A stretch of 64,000 bases of DNA from Loripinus fragilis (lineage: Eukaryota > Mollusca > Bivalvia > Lucinida > Lucinidae). Positions 54,351 through 64,000 of this stretch are shown in pieces. Under the pieces are notes generated by a model. The model had not been told where the DNA came from, did not search any database, and saw only the letters and a list, made by a program, of their open reading frames with translations. The position numbers and the translations under genes are program-made. The number at the start of each line of letters is the position of its first letter. Position 1 is the stretch's first letter. The stretch covers positions 84,213,188 through 84,277,187 of the forward strand of contig OZ026516.1 of the NCBI GenBank assembly GCA_964019695.1. The letters run 5' to 3'.

Positions 54351-54959
54351 GTTTACCCAGGGGTGAAGCATTCCGTTTCACTCCTTTCATCACAGATGAA
54401 TGCAGTGTAACAGAATGGGTTACGCCTGGGTACCGAGGATGCTTCCTGTGGTGCAGGATGATAGCCTATGCACGCCAATAATCACTTGGAATTCGTTAAC
54501 CCCCCCCCCCCCCCAAACAGTATTTCCCCAGCCACAAGCTCAGATTCAAGACCCCTCTCAAACACTTGAAAAGTCAAGTGATCGGCCAAGAAACCTGCTT
54601 AAATGTCTATACAAATGCATCTTTCGAGTGATGCACACTGTTGTCGTTGCAATTTGAACAGAAAAAATGTTATCGACGCTTCTAAAATGAGCACCACAAC
54701 TTGAAAAAGTTTTGACCTTCCTCTGCCGCTAAACCAGTAATGATCTTCGCTGAAACACTCTTATTGTTTTTGTGGAAAATCAGCGAGACTGAAAAACCCA
54801 GCTGACAGCAGCCATCTTTGTTTTTTTTTATAGGGTCATTATCTTCCAATAGGTGGACATGCACAGAAATGTTATCGGGTATGAAAGCCATCATTGACCG
54901 GCCCGATCTGCCGTGCCGGAAATCTATTTTTATATACAAAAAAACACATTATTACGTAC

Positions 54960-55112
54960 CTTTTTATTTTGCAAATGAGAAAATATTTTATGCAGAGGAT
55001 AGAGCAAAAATGAACAGAGAATTGAACCTCTTTGTTCTGGGGGAAATTGGATTTCTGGTGGGGCAGATCGGACACGGCAGCACCATGCGGTCACGGCTTT
55101 CATAACCATCAT
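54960..55112 (-). CDS. Weak candidate first coding exon, minus strand
   Basis: Minus-strand frame from MMVMKAVTAWCCRVRSAPPE, 51 codons, ending in AAAAAG|GTACGT, a strong donor in phase 0. Upstream (55113-55200) lie a CACGTG at 55115-55120, a CCAAT-type 'gattggtcg' and a 'tacgtcac' element, which together resemble a promoter. No domain is recognised. An in-frame ATG at 55229 would lengthen the N-terminus. No downstream exon on the minus strand was found with confidence; the ORF at 54682-54939 is in another frame. Confidence 0.22.
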
Positions 55113-55474
55113 ATCACGTGTCAACTTTGACCCTTGCAAGTGACGTATGACCGCGCTATTTATGGAAATACACCTTACGACCAATCGTTGCAGCCTTTCT
55201 TGGTAGAAGTTGGGAGAATATGAAAACATAGATCGATATCGTCCATTATCATTAGTTGATAAAGAAGGCGTTACCCTGTCAAAATTGATGGGAGATTATG
55301 GAATCTAAAACTGAATTGTATCAAAAACCTCAAAAACGAAATAAAAGTAAAAGAAGGTTAGATTGAAGTTATCAATGGGGACAATATCTGAATAACTCGG
55401 TGTAGAAAAAATGCTGGTAAAATATACCGTTTCCGAGTTTTTGAGCGCAAAGGGCTCCTTTAGTAGTATAGATA

Positions 55475-55935
55475 CATTACTTGACCTTTGACCTTGATCC
55501 CAAGGTCTAGGGGGCCAAGGTTACACAAAATGTTGCCCAGTACCCTCTACATCATGTGAACTAAATTGCACCAGCAGCAAAGTTTGATGTTTTTATATCC
55601 CACGAGAAGATGCATTTACAAGAAAATACATTATTTGGCCAAGTTCACAGGAAAATATTGCCCTGAGTGCGGGCATCATGTGACCTATGCACTTACAAAG
55701 TTTGAAGTTGCTTCATCAAAAGTTTAGGAGGAGATGCATTTACAAGAAAATACATGATTTGCCCTTCGACCTTGACCTTGGGTGAAGGTCATACGAAATG
55801 TTGCCCAGTACCCTCTAAATCATGCGACCTATTCACCTACAAAGTTTGAAGTTGCTTCATCTAATGGTTTAGGAGGAAATACATTTCCAAGAAATGTGAC
55901 GGACAGACGACGGGCCGTCTTTGGTACGAAACTAA
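55475..55935. repeat. AGGTCA-containing tandem repeat, ~3 units of ~135 bp
   Basis: 'gaaatgttgcccagtaccct', 'acaaagtttgaagttgcttc', 'ggaggagatgcatttacaag' and 'tttgaccttgacc' recur. Ends in 'gacggacagacgacggg' and 'tatacccttttt'. Same family as 49900-50215. Confidence 0.85.
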
Positions 55936-55977
55936 TATACCCTTTTTTTCTAAAGAAAAAAGCGGACACATAAACAA

Positions 55978-56222
55978 TAGACTGGCTCCAATCCTTAAAA
56001 CAATTTTTCATCAATGTGTCATATCATATACTTGTAGCCAGTCTAACTCTGATGGCTCTGTTTTTTACAATTTTTCATCAATGTGTCATATCATAACTTG
56101 AAGCCAGTCTAACTCTGATGGCTCTGTTTTAAAAACAGAGCCATCAGAGTTAGACTGGCTACAAGTATATGATATGACACATTGATGAAAAATCGATTGT
56201 TTTAAGGACTGGAGCCAGTCTA
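55978..56222. mobile_element. Fold-back MITE, direct-direct-inverted arms (copy 2)
   Basis: Arm 1 55978-56062, shortened direct arm 2 56066-56130 and inverted arm 56131-56222. Ends 'agactggctccaatcc' and 'ggactggagccagtct'. Same family and layout as 16016-16316, but arm 2 has lost its outer ~20 bases. Confidence 0.9.
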
Positions 56223-56578
56223 GGTAAACAACCCATAAAGTACTCAGTGTTCATGCCAGAGCATGTTGGGTGCATTTATTAGGTCACCTATGGTATGTGT
56301 ATACTTAATTAGGTTTCCTATCTCTTCTGAAGGTGCATCATTCAGGTGATCACAAGTTTGATTTTATCAGTTTGCTTTTGAATTTTGACTTCACTTAACC
56401 TACAGGTATATTAACTTGTGAAAATGATAGGATTTTATTGATCATTATGTCAAAGACGTGTCACAAGAAATCTATATGACTAATATTATGTTGACAGTTC
56501 ATGAATGTGGGTCAGTGGAGCCAGCTTGAGGAGCAGTCTTATCAAGACTGTCATTATTTAAACTTAAAATTGTGTTGT

Positions 56579-56790
56579 AGGTACAAACCTGTCTAAACTG
56601 GCCACTCAAAAATAGACAAAACGTAGATGTTAATGACAAATGGTAGCATAATGAAGGTCAAAAGTATTTCAGAATGCTCCCCTTGGAGCATTCTGCAATA
56701 CTTTTGACCTGCATTAAGCGATAATCGGTCTTAAACATCAATGTTGGTCTTCTTTTTGAGTGGCCGCTTAAGACAGGTTTTACTGTACCT
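56579..56790. mobile_element. MITE family C, complete copy
   Basis: Left 'aggtacaaacctgtctaaac' with 'ggccactcaaaaa' and right 'tttttgagtggccgcttaag' with 'acaggttttactgtacct' are inverted over ~36 bp. A central hairpin joins 'ggtcaaaagtatttcagaat' and 'attctgcaatacttttgacc'. The two partial copies are in the 25928-27045 duplication. Confidence 0.88.
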
Positions 56791-57031
56791 AAATTTACTT
56801 TAAGACCTCCAGTTTTAGGATTATATATACAAGTGTAAGTGACTTATTAAGAGTCTTAAATTAATTGGACTTTTAAAAAAGTTAGGGCTCAAACCCGATT
56901 TCAGAGAGCTAGAAACAAAATAGTCACAGATCAGTCTAGCTGCTCTGAGAAGTCTGATCAGGGACTATATATATGTTTTACTTTTCTTCGGCAATTAAAT
57001 TATTTATGGATACTATTTTGGATTATATAGG

Positions 57032-57268
57032 CCAGGGCCTGGAATCACAATGCCTCCTTAAAGTTAAGGAAGACTTAAGCTAAGTAATGATTTTTTAGGA
57101 TTAAAATCAAAATAGTTTCATTTAAACTGAAGATCACATGATATCTTTGACCACAAGAACCACATCGATACAGGCAATTTATTTCGTATTTAATATAGCA
57201 TGTTGAAATATCAATACTTAACTTAAGTCTTCCTTAACTTTAAAGAGGCATTGTAATTCCGGGCCCAG
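57032..57268. mobile_element. MITE family B, copy 2
   Basis: Left 'ggaatcacaatgcctcctta' with 'aagttaaggaagacttaag' and right 'cttaagtcttccttaacttt' with 'ttgtaattccgggccc'. Better matched TIRs (~50 bp) than copy 1. Confidence 0.9.
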
Positions 57269-57730
57269 ATCATCAACTGGAATATTCCATTTTAGATGCG
57301 TATTCAGCACTTTAAAAAGGCCAACATTATAAGGAATATAATTCAAGCAATGTGAATGAGATGGTTTGTTTGAGCACCCGAAACATATGGGATAAGAAAA
57401 TCCCCAGAAGTTTACGCTCAAAACTTTTGCTCATCAATGGACCCTACTGAGCTATGTCATTCATTAATAAGAATCTTTTCCCATGGCTCAATTTATTATT
57501 GACTTACATCAGAGAGCGACTTGTGTATGTATTATTTATTTCTCAGTTTCAAAATGAATCATAAAATGTTCAAATGAAGTGATTGGAATGCTGTCACTTG
57601 CTGGAATTATGCTCATCAACAGATTCTAAATTGATCTATAAATAGAATCAATTAAGTCACAGGTAGGACAAATAATTTAAGCTTAATTGTTTCATGCAGT
57701 TTGAATTTATGAGTTCATTTTAAACAGGCC

Positions 57731-57731
57731 A

Positions 57732-57767
<36 letters not shown>

Positions 57768-57768
57768 A
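57731..57768. repeat. (GAT)n microsatellite, ~12 units
   Basis: Uninterrupted GAT triplets. Confidence 0.95.
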
Positions 57769-57769
57769 T

Positions 57770-58425
57770 AGGAAGGGGCTGTGATTTTGAAACTTAGGGG
57801 TTCACTATATAAAATTATGCTACCTTAGTAAGCCATTTGGGTACTATAACTTAGGTCCACTTCGTTCCTTAAACACCCTGGGTATAATGGAATGAAGTGG
57901 ACCATATAAATGTGAAGCTGTCAGTATGCTAGATTGTTTTTATATTTCAAAATAACTGACGCTGTCACCTTCTTATATACAGAATGTATATAGGGATATA
58001 CTGGCTATATAATTGCACAGATGTATTCGAACCTGGCCTAGCTGCCTTAAGCTTTTGTTTTTCTGCTTCATTTGTCCTTTTTAAGAGAACAAAAGTCTTT
58101 TCGGTTTTAAACCTCAATATTGGATTTAGCCTTTTCGTAACTTCTCTGTGTATTTGTATGTAAGATAAGACTTACTGGATTACTCGGCCGTGAAATTATC
58201 TACCAGGGGCAAAACCGACAGCAAAACTGTCTTACGATCTTGTTCTTTTCAGTGAAAGCACTATATTTTCTCTGGTTTGTGTTGTTTTGTATTCACCTCC
58301 GAGGATAATGTCAGAAAATGCTGATTTTTTTACAGTAAAATTTGTGTTTGTGATTGAGACGTGCTATTTTGGACTACTTTCTGTGGAGGAGTCAGGACTT
58401 TAGTTAAGAGTGCGTAACGAAAATT
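57770..58425. other. No gene recognised
   Basis: Contains one small inverted pair ('ggtccacttcgttcct' at 57852 facing 'ggaatgaagtggacc' at 57889), a ~50-bp hairpin. Nothing else. Confidence 0.45.
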
Positions 58426-58429
58426 TAAT

Positions 58430-58565
58430 TTTCTTATTTCTCAACCGAAACATATGTTGTGGGTACTCAAAAGAACCGTCGCAATGAGACGGTTCTTTTG
58501 AGCACCCAAAACATATGTTAAAATTGATGGGTAAGAAAATATTTACAATTTTTACGCTGAAAATG
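58430..58565. mobile_element. Dispersed hairpin repeat, copy of 24318-24430
   Basis: 'ctcaaaagaaccgtcgc' faces 'gagacggttcttttgag'; flanks 'gaaacatatgttgtggg' and 'cacccaaaacatatgtt'. Same flanking words as at 24318. Confidence 0.85.
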
Positions 58566-58904
58566 TTTGTTTATCTAAACCTGTGGGAGTGTATAATTAG
58601 GCTGTTTTACAGGTAAAAATCAAACAGATTGGGAACAAGATTCAGATTTATCTCCCCAAGGATGATATTTTTATCTTGCAAAAATACTCTTGTGCTATTT
58701 TTGGCCTTAAGTTTCTTGAAACCTCTGCCAGTTGGTACTGTTTGAATCATTAAGATCTTACTGATTTCATGAAAAAAAACTTTGTAGTTCTTTATTTCTT
58801 TACATGCTGGGAAATATTTCAGGATTTTTGCTGTTTGTTGATTATTTTAAATATTAAGATGATTTTACATGAGTGCTCATGTTTTATTTTTGTTTGTTTG
58901 ATTT

Positions 58905-59090
58905 GATTCTTAAAGTCCCATCAAAATTTCTTTCAGTTAAACAGGGACGGGTCTTCCTGGGTTGCACCAGTACTAAGCTAGGATAAATGTGCCTTGCTCA
59001 AGGACCACAACGCAGTGACGCCAGTGAGGCTCGAACCCGCGGCCCCTCAGTCTCAAGTAAAGCACTCTACCACTGAGCCACTGCGCTCCC
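58905..59090 (-). mobile_element. tRNA-derived SINE, minus strand, best preserved copy
   Basis: Minus strand from 59090: 'gggagcgcagtggctcagtg' (A box), 'ccgcgggttcgagcctca' (B box GGTTCGAGCC), 'gcgttgtggtccttgagca', 'tcctagcttagtactgg', 'caacccaggaagacccg' and tail 'tgatgggactttaagaatc'. Same family as 12889 (head), 16437, 18400 and 36668. I cannot assign the central domain to a named SINE superfamily. Confidence 0.9.
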
Positions 59091-59195
59091 TTGCTCATGT
59101 TAAAACAGTTCAGATTGCCATCAGGCCCAATCTTTTGTCTGCTGATCAAAAGTACCGTAAACTGTACACAAAGTACTGGTTAACTGCTTAGTCAA

Positions 59196-59285
59196 GCTTG
59201 CCCTGGAAAAAAGTGTGGTTAGGTGAACTGACCATCCCGACATGATCATAGCTGTTGACTGGGACATAATGAATCAAACCATGAA
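59196..59285 (+). mobile_element. SINE 3' tail fragment, plus strand
   Basis: 'gaccatcccgacatgatc' and 'gttgactgggacataatgaa' followed by 'tcaaacc' match the tail of the 16437 copy. The head is missing. Confidence 0.65.
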
Positions 59286-59639
59286 ACAATCTTTTGTCTG
59301 GGTCCAAACTGTAGCAGAAGACTGCCACCAACAGGAAAATAGTTAGATTAATGGAAGAGTTTAGAGAAAATAAGATAAATATTTAACCATAAACAACTAT
59401 TTGGTAGAAAACATGCATGCAACAAAAGGGCAAAATGTATAGGGCAAAAATAGACAGTAGTGTTGGAGTCTTTTGTTTTACTAGAAAAGAGCCCACGCAA
59501 GCGCGGAAATATTTCATGATTGTCAATTTACCTTTATTTTGCATTTAAAAAAGCTGAAACTTGTATCCCCCTTTCATGTGTGTTAATTTTTCACAGCTTT
59601 ATGAAATCTGAAACTTGTATTGGCGATTCTAGTCGCCGA

Positions 59640-59995
59640 AATGACCATGGGCCCAAATAGGTATGGGCCGAAATGACCCGAAACCGGCGAGTTTTAATTT
59701 TTTTTACAAAAGCTGATACTTGTAAACATGATTATGCTTATATCTTCTCATCTTGAAAATCACTAAAAATCTTCAGCGAGGTGACTTTTACTATATTTGT
59801 TTTCCTCCAAACAATGCCAAAAATCGCTCAAATCCAGGTTCTTATTTCTGAACAATGCACTTTTTTAAACAGATTTTATTGATAGCGTCATTGCCTACTG
59901 CGTCAAGTGGTACGACCAAGCCTATCAATGTAAGCTGTTTAGCGACCTTGAAACTTAGGATTATTGAGCGTGAGTCAGAGAAAGGTGTCTTGAAC
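59640..59995 (+). repeat. ~350-bp direct repeat, copy 1 (copy 2 at 63485-63780)
   Basis: 'gccgaaatgaccatgggcc', 'gctgatacttgtaaa', 'cttcagcgaggtgactttta', 'agtggtacgaccaagcc' and 'cgaccttgaaacttaggatt' recur in order at 63485-63780. Confidence 0.88.
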
Positions 59996-60518
59996 TTTCA
60001 TAACTCTAGTTGCCATCAATGGTAGTAATTAACTATTTTATAGAAGTTCTGTTTGTTTTGTTACTGTTTTGTGAGTCCCCCCCCCCCCAAAAGTCTGTAC
60101 TTGTTTAAAGCTAGTGTCAATTTAAGTTTATACTAAGGTCTGCTGATTATTATAGTTTAGTGTTGTGTTGGTTACTGGTACTGTCCAAAAATAGGGACAA
60201 TGTCGGAAAAATTAGTCTGCAATTTTTTAAGTGGTAGCTGCCCAAACCAATAAATGAGTGGTTTTCACACTCAAAATGCAAAGAAATACAATATTTAAGG
60301 AAATTTTTGTATACCAAATTATCTTCTTCAAAGGCAAACCTGGAAATGTCGTTACTTTTCGTGGTTAAAAAACAAACTTTTTCTCCTTATTTTTCTTCCA
60401 ACTTCTGATTGGGAATTTTACTGTGCCAATTGGGAAAAAGGAGGTGTTTCGCCTTTGGGAGTGGGGCCGAATTTCGCCCCCCAAAATGGCCTGAAAAGGA
60501 ACACTGATGCCGAAATGG
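59996..60518. other. No gene recognised
   Basis: Contains a short poly-C run near 60078. 'cgaatttcgccccccaaaat' text near 60470 recalls the 'gccgaaatg' repeat. Confidence 0.35.
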
Positions 60519-60718
60519 TTTGGATTGATTGGTGTTTTACGTCCCGGTAAACAATTTTTCAGTCATGTTGAGACGGAGCCACTTCTTCCTGGGTATTATT
60601 AGTACTTTGGGAAGGTGAAAGTGCCTTTCTCAAGGACACTACACAGCGGTCGTGGGGTTCGAACTCGGGGCCTCTAGGTCCCGAGTCCGACGCTCTACCA
60701 CTGAGCCACCGCGCCTCC
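60519..60718 (-). mobile_element. tRNA-derived SINE, minus strand (second subfamily)
   Basis: Minus strand from 60718: 'ggaggcgcggtggctcagtg' (A box), 'gagttcgaacccc' (B box), 'tgtgtagtgtccttgagaaa' and a tail ending 'gggacgtaaaacacc'. The two boxes have near-consensus sequence. It interrupts a 'gccgaaatg' repeat, whose text is found on both sides. Confidence 0.88.
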
Positions 60719-61262
60719 ATATGCCGAAATACACTTCCCTTTTTACGACCATTATAGGCGAAACGGAGCGGTCTGGGGCGAAGTATTTCGCCGATTTGCC
60801 CTCAAACTGGAACCCTGCTTGTACCTGAAAGCTAACATATAAAATTTGGGTTTGATTGGCCCATCAATTTCCGAGAAAAGCCAGTTTTAATTTTCATATA
60901 CGTAAATGACCTTTAGCCAAGGTCAAGAAATGACCTCGGCCTTCAATACTCACAATTCTTCATTATTTCAGTTGGTTTCAGGTCAGAGGCTGGTCAACGG
61001 ACCATGGGCATCCTACCTATAAGCTGACATATGCTGCTAAGGTGAGCTAAAAACAAATTCAACCTCAAGCCCTCACCAGTAGCTTGCACCTGACCGTTCT
61101 AAGGTGGTGATTTTGGTGTAGTTCTTACTTCGTTATTTGCATACCTGTCAACTTTTTGAAATCTTAAAGAGTGAGATTGCGCGCGACGCCCTTAAAATGG
61201 TTATTCTCTGCTCGCATTTACCGCGCGGACCAATTTTACCAAATTTTTTAGGAGTGAGATTT

Positions 61263-63440
61263 ATTAGCTCACCTGAGCCGAAGGCTCATGGGTGAGCTAA
61301 TAGTATACCAGTCACTCCGGCGTCCGTCCGTCGTCCGTCCGTCCGTCCACAATTTCAAACATCTTCTCCTCTGAAACCACTGGGCCAATTAACTTCAGAT
61401 TACATATGGAGACTCCTTAGGACGCGGGAACGAAAGTTTGTTCAAATGGTCCTGGTCACATGACCAAGATGGCCGCCACGCCCATATATGGTAAAAACCC
61501 TTTAAAAATCTTCTTCTCCAGAACCAGAAGGCCGATAACCTTGGGACTTGGTATGTAGCATTGGGGTAGTGGGGCCTACCAAGTTTGTTCAAATGATGAT
61601 CCTAGGTTGACCTTGACCTACTTAACGTCAAGGTCAAATTTGCTTCCTAATGCATTTAAATGGGAAAATTTCTGAAAAGTAAATTTTTTTTGAAAACTGC
61701 GGAAGCCCTAGTCATTATTCTCACTTGATATGTGTAAACTAATGAGACAATGGCTATAAATAAGTTCCAAAGGTCAAGGTTGACCTTTAACCTTTCAGCT
61801 TAGGTGGCTCATATTGGAATCCCATCAATATATTAAAACATAGTTTTCTCACAAACCATCAGTTCAATTGAACTCAAATTTCATGTGAAGACTCCTTATG
61901 ATAGGTTAGCCAAAATTTATGCAAAATACTTTGGTCACATGACCAAGATGGCCGCCATGCCCATATATGGTAAAAACCCTTTAAAAATCTTCTTCTCCAG
62001 AACCATAAGGCCAATGACCTTGGGAGTTAGTATGTAGCATTTGGGAAGTGGGGGCTACCAAGTTTGTTCAAATGATGATCCTAGGATGACCTTGACCTAC
62101 TTAACATCAAGGTCAAATTTGCTTCCCAATGCATTTAAATGGGAATTTTTTTGAAAAGTTGATTTTTTAATACTGTTGATGACCTTGGGACTTGGTATGT
62201 AGCATTGGGGTAGTGGGGCCTACCAAGTTTGTTGAAATGATGATTCTAGGTTGACCTTGACCTACTTAACGTCAAGGTCTAATTTGCTTCCTAATGCATT
62301 TAAATGGGAAAATTTCTGAAAAGTTGATTTTTTTGAAAACCGTGGAAGCCTTAGTCATAATTCTCACTTGATATGTGTAACCTAATGAGACAATGGCTAT
62401 AAATAAGTTCCAAAGGTCAAGGTTGACCTTTGACCTTTTAGCTTAGGTTGCTCATATTGGAGTCCCATCAATATACCTGTATTAAAACATAGTTTTTTAA
62501 CAAACCATCAGTCCAATTGAACTCATATTTCACCTGAAGACTCCTTATGATAGGTTAGCCAAAATTTATGCAAAATACTTTGGTCACATGACCAAGATGA
62601 CCGCCATGTCCATATATGGTAAAAACCCTTTAAAAATCTTCTTCTCCAGAACCATAAGGCCAATGACCTTGGGAGTTAGTATGTAGCATTTGGGAAGTGG
62701 GGGCTACCAAGTTTGTTCAAATGATGATCCTAGGATGACCTTGACCTACTTAACATCAAGGTCAAATTTGCTTCTCAATGCATTTAAATGGGAATTTTTT
62801 TGAAAAGTTGATTTTTTAATACTGTTGAAGCCAAAGTCATTTTCTCACTTGATATGTTGAACTTAATGAGACATTGACTATAAATAAGTTTCAAAGGTCA
62901 AGGCCACCGCACCCATATATGGTAAAAACCCTTTAAATACCTTATTCTCTGGAACCAAAAGGCCAATGGCCTTGGGACTTGGTATGTTGCATTGGGGCTG
63001 TGGTCTTTACCAGGTTTGCACAAATGATAAATCTAGCTTGACCTTGACCTACTTTATGGCAAGGTCAAATTTGATTCTTATGCATTTATATGGGAAAACT
63101 CTTGAAATGTTCATTTTTCTATAACTGTTTAAGCCGAAATCATAATACTTTCTAGAAATGTTTAACTTTATGAGACAATGGTTTTATATAAGTACAAAAT
63201 GTCAAAAATGTCAAGCTGACCTGTGACCTTTTATCCAATGCTACTCATTTCCACTGCCACATACCTATCTAAACATTGGTTTCTCAGAAATCACTGGGCT
63301 GTTTGATGGAGTATTAGGTCACTTGACCAAAATGGCTGCAACCCCCATCCATATATGGTATAACAAAATATGTTTTATTATAAGCCGTAAAACCTTGACC
63401 TAATTTAACATTATTAAAGAGATCAGGTGAGCGCCTCAGG
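61263..63440. repeat. Tandem array, ~480-650-bp units, bounded by AGGTGAGC-type ends
   Basis: Starts 'gctcacctgagccgaaggct' and a GTCC-rich run (cgtccgtccgtcgtccgtcc), ends 'gatcaggtgagcgcctcagg'. Units contain 'ggtcacatgaccaagatgg' (61455, 61932, 62580), 'atatggtaaaaaccctttaa', 'cttgggacttggtatgtagc', 'ttgaccttgacctacttaac' and 'gtcaaggtcaaatttgcttc'. Unit 2 contains an extra partial duplication (from 62180). The minus ORF at 61395-61592 is a by-product. Confidence 0.92.
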
Positions 63441-63484
63441 ACCTTCAGGTCCTCTAGTTTTTTTCTAAGAACCAAAAAGGGATT

Positions 63485-63780
63485 ATTGGGCCGAAATGAC
63501 CATGGGCCGAAATGACCCGGAACCGACGATTTTTTTTTTATTTTCTTTTCACAAAGTCTGATACTTGTAAATGCGGTTATGTTTATTTCTTCTCGTCAAG
63601 AAAATCACAGAAAAACTTCAGCGAGGCGCCTTTTACTAATAATATTTGATAGCATCATTGCCTACCGTGATATAAGTGGTACGACCAAGCCAATCGATGT
63701 AAACAGTACATTATGCGCAGCGACCTTGACACTTAGGATTATTAAGCGCGTGTGGAAGAAAGGTGTGATGATTACCGCGA
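63485..63780 (+). repeat. Direct repeat, copy 2 (of 59640-59995)
   Basis: Begins within ~45 bases of the end of the 61263-63440 array with 'gggccgaaatgaccatgg'. Slightly shorter than copy 1, lacking ~60 bases of its middle. Confidence 0.88.
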
Positions 63781-63804
63781 CTAATAATCAGTTTTGATAA
63801 GGGA

Positions 63805-63864
63805 TTATTTAAAATTACAGCCATATCTTTTTTTCTTTGGCGAGTTTGGCGGCGTTTTCCCCAT
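63805..63864 (-). other. Tiny minus-strand ORF with a basic N-terminus, possible gene or element start
   Basis: MGKTPPNSPKKKRYGC followed by three residues and a stop. The ATG context (aacaacaATGG) is a good Kozak match. The PKKKR run is NLS-like. It may be a true start truncated by the stop, the beginning of a transposon ORF, or chance. The overlapping longer minus ORF (63711-63956) is in another frame. Confidence 0.15.
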
Positions 63865-64000
63865 TGTTGTTTATAATATGGCCGACTTGACACAGCATAA
63901 TACACATATACATATGACATATACACAAAAATTCGGAACGCTTCGGTCATCTCCATTCAGTTTGTATTGGAAACCCAATCGATCTAAAAATAGTGACGCG

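Noticed and set aside
59640..63780. LTR retrotransposon bounded by the direct repeats
   Set aside because: No TG...CA ends, primer binding site, polypurine tract or gag/pol frames lie between the copies.

Overview
This window looks like nuclear DNA from an invertebrate, most likely a heterodont bivalve mollusc. The evidence is an absence of operons or long ORFs, AT-rich spacer, a CR1-like LINE, several tRNA-derived SINE copies, and repeat families that I associate with clam and mussel genomes: tandem blocks of AGGTCA-type half-sites, 'ggtcacatgaccaagatgg' arrays, and short TIR elements with a 'ccaacaatgtgg' end. The taxonomic call is inference from repeat character and was not tested by search.

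Layout. 1-2.5 kb holds a minus-strand LINE. It has an N-terminal 2A-like peptide, an endonuclease and a reverse transcriptase that runs off the left edge, with two frameshifts and one stop. 3-12 kb is non-coding: a ~140-bp tandem repeat with AGGTCA half-sites, a 1.2-kb TIR element, and a nested system of large inverted repeats, AACGTT blocks and a fold-back element. 13.5-14.5 kb carries the best gene evidence: a first coding exon encoding a CARD domain (plus strand), with a strong Kozak start and an AG|GTAAG donor. A phase-compatible candidate second exon lies at 21.6 kb and a weak third at 25.7 kb. The space between is intron filled with SINEs, fold-backs and MITEs.

25.5-27 kb is a minisatellite inside a ~570-bp tandem segmental duplication. 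28 kb is an ACTCCA/CA-repeat palindrome cluster. 29.2 and 37.1 kb are inverted copies of one ~470-bp repeat. Between them are a three-copy coding-looking repeat (32.2-32.8 kb) inserted in another tandem repeat, and a long GGGTC-rich satellite (33.7-35.5 kb). 38.7-41.6 kb is a 2.9-kb almost pure pyrimidine tract with ~1-kb higher-order duplication. 42.5-47.4 kb is a MITE split by a ~4.6-kb element with its own long TIRs and no transposase. 47.4-57.3 kb has a second MITE family (two copies), a 36-bp perfect zero-spacer palindrome, and a ~200-bp satellite whose units each carry a hairpin. A weak minus-strand first-exon candidate lies at 55 kb. 58-64 kb is SINEs, a ~2.2-kb AGGTCA-rich array, and flanking direct repeats.

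There is no gene cooperation to describe. One partial gene (CARD protein, probably apoptosis or innate immune signalling) is supported and the rest is repeats. The most interesting items are the 2A-bearing LINE, the CARD gene start, the nested 4.6-kb TIR element, the recurrent direct-direct-inverted fold-back architecture, and the hairpin satellite. Repeat boundaries given here are by eye and may be off by tens of bases.
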